NCBI GenBank assembly: GCA_017617315.1 | Contig: JAFZWM010000014.1 | Span: forward strand, 62,001-126,000 | Origin: Bacteroidaceae bacterium | GTDB lineage: Bacteria; Bacteroidota; Bacteroidia; Bacteroidales; Bacteroidaceae | DNA: 64,000 nucleotides | Reading direction: 5' to 3' | The notes under the pieces: generated by a model | The model's input: only the letters and a program-made list of their open reading frames with translations | Databases searched by the model: none | What the model was told of the DNA's origin: nothing | Shown: piece after piece, positions 58,316 to 64,000 of the stretch | How the letters are laid out: each line of letters opens with the position of its first letter | Position numbering within the stretch: the stretch's first letter is position 1 | Program-made: the position numbers and the translations under genes

Positions 58316-59308
58316 GTGAATATATCACTTGTCGGAGTGACAAGAAAGTTAAGGCGGATTCTCTTTGTAAGAAGATATAAGGATGTCTTGATTTTCTTGT
58401 CATTTTTGTTTGTATCTGCAGCCTTCTGGCTCTTCCTCGCCCTTGGCGAAGAAAACCAGATTGAGCTTGAGGTTCCGCTCAGGCTGAACGGTGTGCCTCA
58501 TAATGCCGTCATAACCTCCGAGCTGCCTCCTAAGATTCGCGTGCAGGTTAAGGACCGCAGCATCGAGCTGCTTGCCTATCGTTACGGAATAACGTTGCGC
58601 CCGGTTGTTCTCGAATGGTCGGACTACGAGAGTCAGGGCTTGCACCCAAAGGTGCTTATGGCCGATGTTCAGCGCAAGGTGGCTTCGCAGCTTATGTCGT
58701 CTACGCGCATAATGCAGATAAAGCCCGATACGCTCGACTACATCTATACTTACGGAACATCGAAGAGAGTTCCAGTTGTCTTCGACGGCGAAATCGAGAC
58801 TGGCTCGCAATGCTATGTCGTTAAGATGGAGTTCACTCCCGACTCGGTTCTTGCATACGCGCCTCAAGACCAGCTCTCGCAGATAAGAGAGGCGGCAACG
58901 AAGAAGATTATGCGTTCGAACGTAACCGACACGATAACCTTCATGGCTGAACTAAGGTCGCCAAAGGGCGTGAAGTACAGTCCCGACAGAGTCCGTGCAA
59001 AGTGCTACGTCGATATGTTTACCGAGAAGACCGTGGATGTTCCGATAGAGGGCGAGGGCTTTCCTGACGGCTACGTTCTGCGCACCTTTCCGTCTAAGGT
59101 CAGACTCACGTTTCAGGTTGGCGTAAAGGCGTACAGCATGATAGATGCCAGCAGTTTCAGGGTTGTGGTAAAGTATCACGATGTTAAGGACGGCGGACAT
59201 AACGACAAGTGCGCTCCGCAGGTCGTGATAATGCCATCGTCGGTAAGGCATCTGAAGGTTTCGCCCGAGAAGGTTGACTATCTGATAGAGAGAAGATTAT
59301 GGAAATAA
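58316..59308 (+). CDS. YbbR-domain membrane-anchored protein
   Basis: 330 residues with a GTG start. One membrane helix near the N terminus (VLIFLSFLFVSAAFWLFLAL, residues 24-43) after a basic cytosolic end, then extracytoplasmic YbbR-type beta domains (VPLRLNGVPHNAVITSELPP near residue 54; VPIEGEGFPDGYVLRTFPSK near 243). YbbR proteins in Firmicutes (CdaR) regulate a diadenylate cyclase; in Bacteroidetes this gene usually sits between yajC and coaE. The role here is unknown. Overlaps coaE by 10 bp. Confidence 0.88.
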   Translation: MNISLVGVTRKLRRILFVRRYKDVLIFLSFLFVSAAFWLFLALGEENQIELEVPLRLNGVPHNAVITSELPPKIRVQVKDRSIELLAYRYGITLRPVVLEWSDYESQGLHPKVLMADVQRKVASQLMSSTRIMQIKPDTLDYIYTYGTSKRVPVVFDGEIETGSQCYVVKMEFTPDSVLAYAPQDQLSQIREAATKKIMRSNVTDTITFMAELRSPKGVKYSPDRVRAKCYVDMFTEKTVDVPIEGEGFPDGYVLRTFPSKVRLTFQVGVKAYSMIDASSFRVVVKYHDVKDGGHNDKCAPQVVIMPSSVRHLKVSPEKVDYLIERRLWK

Positions 59309-59868
59309 TCGGCATAACAGGCGGAATAGGTTGCGGAAAATCGGTTGTGGCGCACATCTTTCGTGCCATGAACCGTCCCGTTTACGATTGCGACAGCAGG
59401 GCAAAGGCCATTATGACGGAGTGTTCTGAACTCCGGAAAGCCCTTGTGGACGCGCTTGGAAGCGAAGTCTATAATCCCGACGGAACGATAAATAAGCCGT
59501 TTCTTGCGTCTTTCTTGTTTGCTTCTGAAGAGAATGTCTCGCTCGTCAATTCCATCGTTCATCCGTTCGTTAAGAAAGATTTCTTGGATTGGGTTCAGAA
59601 ACACAGCACTTATAATAAGGTGTATATGGAATGTGCCATTCTGTACGAATCGGGATTCGACTCGCTTGTAGACAAGGTTATTGCCGTAACTGCTCCCGAA
59701 TCTCTTCGCTACGAAAGAGTTATGAGGCGCGACGGCATCACGTCCGAGCAAGTCCGCCAGCGCATTGAAAAGCAGATGAACGACAAGGAAAAATGCGAGA
59801 AGGCTGATTTTATCATCCATAATGACGAACGCAATAGCGTAATAAAGCAAATATTAGCAATAAGTTAG
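59299..59868 (+). CDS. coaE: dephospho-CoA kinase
   Basis: 189 residues. Catalyses the last step of coenzyme A synthesis, phosphorylating dephospho-CoA at the 3' hydroxyl. P-loop GITGGIGCGKSVVAHIF lies at residues 4-20, with YDCDSRAKAIM near 34 for substrate binding and VYMECAILYESGFDSLVDKV near 110. The CoA-binding RYERVMRRDGITSEQVRQRI near 138 is intact. Last gene of the unit. Confidence 0.96.
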   Translation: MEIIGITGGIGCGKSVVAHIFRAMNRPVYDCDSRAKAIMTECSELRKALVDALGSEVYNPDGTINKPFLASFLFASEENVSLVNSIVHPFVKKDFLDWVQKHSTYNKVYMECAILYESGFDSLVDKVIAVTAPESLRYERVMRRDGITSEQVRQRIEKQMNDKEKCEKADFIIHNDERNSVIKQILAIS

Positions 59869-59947
59869 GCTCACTTTGGATTGCCTTGCCCCGATGCGGC
59901 GACGCAAATAAATATTGGTAGCGATTTGTCATTTATCAATATTTTAT

Positions 59948-59955
59948 TATCTTTG
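59948..59955 (+). promoter_or_regulatory. -7 box TATCTTTG of the DUF5606 gene
   Basis: Perfect TAnnTTTG match 35 bp upstream of the start codon. Confidence 0.72.
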
Positions 59956-59990
59956 CGAACCTAATTTTGAATAATTAAAATAAAGAAAAA

Positions 59991-60413
59991 ATGATACAAG
60001 GAATACTTGCAATTACCGGTAAACCGGGTTTGTACAAACTAATTTCGCACGGAAACAGAATGCTTATCGTTGAGTCGCTAACAGACAAGAAGCGTCTCCC
60101 TGCATACGGCACAGACAAGATTATCTCTCTTGCCGACATCGCAATGTACACTGATGCTGAGGAAGTTCCATTGAACGAGGTTCTGGCATCTGTAAAAAAG
60201 CACGAGAACGGCGCAGTTGCAGCCATCGACCCAAAGAAGGCATCTGCCGATGAGTTGAGAAGCTGGTTCGCCGAGATTCTTCCAAACTTCGACCGCGACC
60301 GCGTTTACAACAACGATATCAAGAAGCTCATCAGCTGGTACAACATTCTTGTAAATGCCGGCGAGGACGATTTCTCTTCTCCAGAGGAGGAAAAGGCTGA
60401 GGAAAACGCATAA
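59991..60413 (+). CDS. conserved hypothetical protein (DUF5606)
   Basis: 140 residues. It begins IQGILAITGKPGLYKLISHG, a small beta-rich domain conserved across Bacteroidetes, followed by a helical second domain (KKASADELRSWFAEILPNFD, then KLISWYNILVNAG) and an acidic tail. Cytosolic, no catalytic motif seen. Strong codon bias suggests good expression. Function unknown. It has its own promoter and terminator. Confidence 0.9.
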   Translation: MIQGILAITGKPGLYKLISHGNRMLIVESLTDKKRLPAYGTDKIISLADIAMYTDAEEVPLNEVLASVKKHENGAVAAIDPKKASADELRSWFAEILPNFDRDRVYNNDIKKLISWYNILVNAGEDDFSSPEEEKAEENA

Positions 60414-60454
60414 CCTTCTGCCAATATTGTCTTTACATAAAGCATAAAAGGTAT

Positions 60455-60486
60455 AAAGTCTGTCATTTTTGGCAGACTTTTTTGTT
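60455..60486 (+). terminator. terminator of the DUF5606 gene
   Basis: AAAGTCTG (60455-60462) pairs with CAGACTTT (60473-60480), followed by more T. Confidence 0.85.
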
Positions 60487-60537
60487 TGGTCGATAGTTTG
60501 AACGAAGCAAGATAGAAAAAACTTAAATTATCAAATT

Positions 60538-63141
60538 ATGGACTTTAACAAACTAACAATCAAAAGTCAGGAGGCGGTGCAGGAAGCACTTAATCTGGTT
60601 AGACGAAACGGACAGCAGCAGGTTGAGACCGCTCATCTTCTGCTCGGAGTCCTGAAGGTCGGAGATAGCATTGTTAACTTCCTTTTCCAAAAGCTGGGTG
60701 TGAACAGCAGGCTCATTGAGCAGCTTGCTGAAAAACAAATGCAGTCATACCCAAAGGTAAGTGGTGGCGAACCATACATTTCGTGCGAGACAGAGGCTGT
60801 TCTCAACGATGCCATCGACGTGGCTGGCAAGCAGGGCGATGAGTTCGTTACGCTCGATTCTATAATCGTTTCGCTGGTGCGCGTAAAGAGTCCGGTGGCT
60901 TCAATCCTGAAGGATGCTGGCATTACAGAGAAGGAACTTCTCTCGGCTGCAAAAGAGCTGAAGCAAGACCGGAAGGCCGATTCGCAGACGGCCGAGGAAA
61001 CCTATCAGTCGCTTAAGAAATATGCGAAGAACCTTATCGAAGAGGCTCGAAGCGGCAAGCTCGACCCCGTAATCGGACGTGACGAGGAAATCCGCCGCGT
61101 TCTTCAGATTCTTTTTCGCCGAACAAAGAACAACCCAATCTTGATTGGTGAGCCGGGAACAGGAAAAACCGCCATCGTAGAAGGATTGGCACATCGAATC
61201 CTTCGCGGCGATGTTCCTGAGAATCTGAAAAACAAACAGTTGTATTCGCTCGACATGGGTGCGCTCATTGCTGGTGCAAAATACAAGGGCGAGTTTGAGG
61301 AGCGACTGAAAGGCGTGGTAAATGAGGTGGCAAAGAGCGATGGCAACATCATTCTGTTCATCGACGAGATTCACACGCTTGTGGGTGCCGGAAAGAGCGA
61401 CGGCGCAATGGATGCCGCAAACATCCTGAAGCCTGCTCTTGCCCGTGGCGAACTCCGCAGCATAGGTGCAACCACTCTCGACGAGTATCAGAAGTATTTC
61501 GAGAAGGACAAGGCGCTCGAACGCCGATTCCAGCCGGTGCATGTTGATGAGCCTGATGTTCTCAGCTCAATCTCAATCTTGCGAGGACTGAAGGAGCGTT
61601 ACGAGAACCATCACAAGGTCCGTATTCAGGACGATGCCGTGATTGCTGCCGTTGAGTTGAGTAACCGTTACATCTCAGACCGATTCTTGCCCGACAAGGC
61701 AATAGACCTTATGGACGAGGCTGCCGCTAAACTGCGCATGGAGCGCGACAGCGTTCCGGAGGAACTCGACGAGATTTCGAGACGACTGAAACAGCTCGAA
61801 ATTGAGCGCGAGGCCATCCGCCGCGAGGGCGACAATTCAAAGCTCGACCAACTGAACAAGGACATTGCCGAACTGAAGGAGCAGGAAACTGGCTTCCGCG
61901 CAAAGTGGGACAGCGAGAAGGATTTGCTTAACCGTATTCAGCAGGACAAGCTGAAGATTGAGGAACTCAATTTCGAGGCTGAAAAGGCTGAACGCGAGGG
62001 CGATTACGGAAAGGTTGCTGAAATCAGATACGGCAAGTTGAAAGAACTGGAGGCTGATATTCAGTCTGTTATGAACAAACTGAAGGACGCTCAGGGCGCA
62101 TCGGCCATGATTAAGGAAGAAGTTACAGCCGATGATATTGCCGATGTTGTGAGCCGCTGGACTGGCATTCCGGTGAGCAAGATGTTGCAGAGCGAGCGCG
62201 AGAAACTTCTGAAGCTCGAAGACGAGTTGCATCGCCGTGTAATCGGTCAGGAAGAGGCAATCACCGCCGTTGCCAACGTGGTGCGCCGCAGCCGTGCCGG
62301 ATTGCAAGATCCGCGCCGCCCAATCGGAACGTTCCTCTTCCTCGGAACAACCGGAGTGGGAAAGACCGAACTTGCCAAGGCTTTGGCCGAATATCTGTTC
62401 GACGACGAAAGTCTGATGACGCGTATCGACATGAGCGAATATCAGGAGAAGTTCAGCGTAACCCGTCTTATCGGTGCGCCTCCGGGATATGTCGGCTACG
62501 ACGAAGGCGGTCAGCTTACCGAGGCAGTGCGCCGCAAGCCTTATTCTGTCGTGCTTTTCGACGAGGTTGAGAAGGCTCATCCCGATGTGTTCAACACGCT
62601 GTTGCAGGTGCTCGACGATGGCCGTCTGACCGATAACAAGGGCAGAACCGTGAACTTCAAGAACACAATCATCATCATGACCAGCAACTTGGGCAGTCAG
62701 CTGATACAGAACGAGTTCAGCAAGATTCGCGGATTCGAGAACGACGAGCGCAAGGTTGCCGAAGTAACAGAGAATGCCAAGAACGCCGTTCTGGAGCTGC
62801 TGAAGAAGACCATACGTCCGGAATTCCTGAACCGAATTGACGAGACGATAATGTTCCAGCCGTTGAAGAAGAGCGAAATCCGACGGATTGTAGAACTTCA
62901 GGTCAAAGGCGTTGCAAACATGCTGAAGGACAACGGAATAGAACTCCGCTTGACAGACAGCGCGATAGATTTCCTTGCCGACGTAGGTTTCGATCCGGAG
63001 TTTGGAGCGCGTCCTGTAAAGAGAGCCATCCAGCACTTGCTGCTTAACGATTTGAGCAAGCAGATTCTGGCAGGAACGGTAAACCGCGAGAAGCCAATCG
63101 TGGTAGATTATCAGAACGAGAAATTAGTTTTCGAGAACTAA
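60538..63141 (+). CDS. clpB: ClpB disaggregase
   Basis: 867 residues. Hexameric AAA+ chaperone that pulls apart protein aggregates with DnaK in the cytosol. It has the N domain (residues 1-150), first AAA module with Walker [10 protein letters not shown] near 205, the M-domain coiled coil (about 400-530, [20 protein letters not shown]), and second AAA module with Walker [10 protein letters not shown] near 605 and [15 protein letters not shown] near 677. There is no LGF/IGF loop that would signal a ClpP partner. A strong terminator follows. No CIRCE-like repeat was seen upstream. Confidence 0.97.
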   Translation: MDFNKLTIKSQEAVQEALNLVRRNGQQQVETAHLLLGVLKVGDSIVNFLFQKLGVNSRLIEQLAEKQMQSYPKVSGGEPYISCETEAVLNDAIDVAGKQGDEFVTLDSIIVSLVRVKSPVASILKDAGITEKELLSAAKELKQDRKADSQTAEETYQSLKKYAKNLIEEARSGKLDPVIGRDEEIRRVLQILFRRTKNNPILIGEPGTGKTAIVEGLAHRILRGDVPENLKNKQLYSLDMGALIAGAKYKGEFEERLKGVVNEVAKSDGNIILFIDEIHTLVGAGKSDGAMDAANILKPALARGELRSIGATTLDEYQKYFEKDKALERRFQPVHVDEPDVLSSISILRGLKERYENHHKVRIQDDAVIAAVELSNRYISDRFLPDKAIDLMDEAAAKLRMERDSVPEELDEISRRLKQLEIEREAIRREGDNSKLDQLNKDIAELKEQETGFRAKWDSEKDLLNRIQQDKLKIEELNFEAEKAEREGDYGKVAEIRYGKLKELEADIQSVMNKLKDAQGASAMIKEEVTADDIADVVSRWTGIPVSKMLQSEREKLLKLEDELHRRVIGQEEAITAVANVVRRSRAGLQDPRRPIGTFLFLGTTGVGKTELAKALAEYLFDDESLMTRIDMSEYQEKFSVTRLIGAPPGYVGYDEGGQLTEAVRRKPYSVVLFDEVEKAHPDVFNTLLQVLDDGRLTDNKGRTVNFKNTIIIMTSNLGSQLIQNEFSKIRGFENDERKVAEVTENAKNAVLELLKKTIRPEFLNRIDETIMFQPLKKSEIRRIVELQVKGVANMLKDNGIELRLTDSAIDFLADVGFDPEFGARPVKRAIQHLLLNDLSKQILAGTVNREKPIVVDYQNEKLVFEN

Positions 63142-63154
63142 TTAGCCACATAGA

Positions 63155-63192
63155 AAAAAGGGAGCGAAGTCGTGAGGCTTTGCTCCCTTTTT
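63155..63192 (+). terminator. terminator of clpB
   Basis: AAAAAGGGAGCGAAG (63155-63169) pairs with CTTTGCTCCCTTTTT (63178-63192), with G-T pairs near the loop. Confidence 0.9.
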
Positions 63193-63245
63193 TTGTTCTC
63201 AACCCCGCAACTTTCGGCGTATTGCCACTAACTTTTGCAAATCGC

Positions 63246-63276
63246 TTTGCCATCGCCGAAAAAAGTGTTATCTTCG
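63246..63276 (+). promoter_or_regulatory. promoter of the DUF6621-like gene
   Basis: TTTG (63246-63249), 19-bp spacer, TATCTTCG (63269-63276), one mismatch from the -7 consensus. Confidence 0.62.
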
Positions 63277-63300
63277 CACCACAAAAACAAAAAGGGAAAA

Positions 63301-63888
63301 ATGGATAATAAGACAACATGGAATGAGACCGTTGTGCTCATTGACTCTGCATATTCCGATGCCGTTGCATTCAATCTCATAGTAAATTTCGAGCGTATGC
63401 TTAACCGCCGTATTCCGAAGGCCGATTTGGCTCACTGGCTCGACTGTGTGGCTCTCGACGGCGGATTGCGCGAGGGCGACAACAATATCGATGTTGTCTT
63501 CCTTCATCCCGACGAGAAGAAGGAACTCGACAATTTCACGCCGGCTAAATTCGCGGAAGAACTGAACGACAAGGCTTTCAAGGATTCGCTCGGCGAGTTC
63601 AACCTCTATTCTTTTGGAAATGCCAGGATGACGGATTTCGACGAGTTCTTCCTCGAAACGCTTCAGGTAATTGCCGATGCCAAGGAAGTTAAGCGACTCC
63701 TCATTGTTGGCAATACCGATACAAGTTTCGAAGATATCCGCAGAATTCTGAAAAAGGTTGACGGCAAGGAATGTACGCTTTTCGGCATGCAGCCGCTCAT
63801 GCCCGGAAACTACCGTCAGGAAATTTTGGGATATTCTCTGATGAGCGCTTTGGGAATAAGCGGCGAAGAAATTGAACGCGCCAGATAA
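63301..63888 (+). CDS. conserved hypothetical protein, DUF6621-like
   Basis: 195 residues. The start at 63301 (MDNKTTWNETVVLIDSAYSD) lies 24 bp after the promoter; the longer frame from 63235 crosses it. The protein opens with a Rossmann-like strand (TVVLIDSAYSDAVAFNLIVN) and continues with alternating strands and helices (VKRLLIVGNTDTSFEDIRRI, TLFGMQPLMPGNYRQEIL). It resembles a Bacteroidales protein of unknown function (DUF6621); I am moderately sure of the name. Cytosolic, single-gene unit. Confidence 0.85.
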   Translation: MDNKTTWNETVVLIDSAYSDAVAFNLIVNFERMLNRRIPKADLAHWLDCVALDGGLREGDNNIDVVFLHPDEKKELDNFTPAKFAEELNDKAFKDSLGEFNLYSFGNARMTDFDEFFLETLQVIADAKEVKRLLIVGNTDTSFEDIRRILKKVDGKECTLFGMQPLMPGNYRQEILGYSLMSALGISGEEIERAR

Positions 63889-63927
63889 AAAAATAATTTT
63901 ATATTCTTTTTTTAGCGAAAAATATAA

Positions 63928-63935
63928 TACATTTG
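63928..63935 (+). promoter_or_regulatory. -7 box TACATTTG near the right edge
   Basis: TAnnTTTG match 40 bp upstream of the ATG at 63975. Confidence 0.55.
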
Positions 63936-63974
63936 CACATTAAGTGTTATCTCATTATCCTATAGTATAGAAAA

Positions 63975-64000
63975 ATGAATAAAAGATATTTGTTAACTCT
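63975..64000 (+). CDS. start of a gene cut by the window edge
   Basis: ATG AAT AAA AGA TAT TTG TTA ACT... gives MNKRYLLT, which may be the beginning of a signal peptide. Only eight codons are visible. Confidence 0.5.

Noticed and set aside
61837-63036. 399-codon minus-strand frame inside clpB
   Set aside because: Antisense shadow of clpB, without promoter or protein similarity.

Overview
The window is chromosomal DNA from a member of the Bacteroidales, most likely Prevotellaceae or a close relative. This rests on many promoters of the Bacteroidetes type (TAnnTTTG at -7, often with TTTG about 19 bp upstream), few Shine-Dalgarno sequences, and family content typical of the order: an hmu haem operon with a TonB-dependent receptor, an NusB-YajC-YbbR-CoaE cluster, a sigma-54 activator ahead of LptE and SecG, a PUR-domain protein, and Bacteroidetes-type inositol-phosphate synthase. 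Species cannot be fixed from sequence reading alone. No tRNA, rRNA, CRISPR array, transposase or integrase was seen.

Layout. 1-530: 5' part of a nucleoside phosphorylase on the minus strand. 842-5548: L-rhamnose operon (kinase, isomerase, symporter, aldolase). 5669-6983: a hemerythrin/RIC-like protein overlapping a LuxR-type regulator whose receiver lacks the usual Asp. 7090-8248: three small minus-strand genes, one a Cys-rich membrane microprotein. 8399-10561: a GH43-CBM-esterase fusion. 11287-11528: a degenerate 11-bp tandem array. 12126-15452: a large lipoprotein flanked by very short proteins. 15567-19360: M16 zinc protease and a rubrerythrin with two rubredoxin domains. 20097-30313: a seven-gene haem uptake and dechelation operon (PepSY protein, calycin-like lipoprotein, HmuR, HmuS, HmuT, HmuU, HmuV). 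30630-37070: lipoprotein, secreted protein, pyruvate:ferredoxin oxidoreductase, AAA ATPase. 37221-39901: an ATP-grasp-like protein and myo-inositol-1-phosphate synthase. 40034-43075: sigma-54 activator, LptE, TPR-like protein, SecG. 43388-44763: Ca/Na antiporter and a small secreted protein. 44850-45047: a second 11-bp array. 45271-45882: a pseudogene. 46164-48001: an AT-rich pair, HTH regulator plus CoiA-like nuclease. 48120-54583: peptidase T, KefB-like antiporter, HIT protein, GH127-type arabinofuranosidase. 54694-63888: housekeeping genes (S4 protein, Pth, L25, PUR, NusB, YajC, YbbR, CoaE, ClpB).

How the parts relate. Two carbohydrate enzymes (GH43 fusion and GH127-type) and the rhamnose operon point to use of plant pectin side chains (arabinan, rhamnogalacturonan), although no SusC/SusD pair is in the window. 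The haem operon and the small Cys-rich membrane gene share an unusual promoter design: a TAGTGAT element exactly 34 bp upstream of the -7 box and a second one 31-32 bp further out. This suggests one activator for iron/redox genes; the nearby hemerythrin/LuxR pair is a candidate. The most unusual features are the paired 11-bp repeat arrays with matching tails, the pseudo-receiver/hemerythrin pair, the Met/Lys-rich insertion in HmuS, the short peptides around the large lipoprotein, and the AT-rich HTH-CoiA nuclease pair, which resembles acquired accessory or defence DNA.
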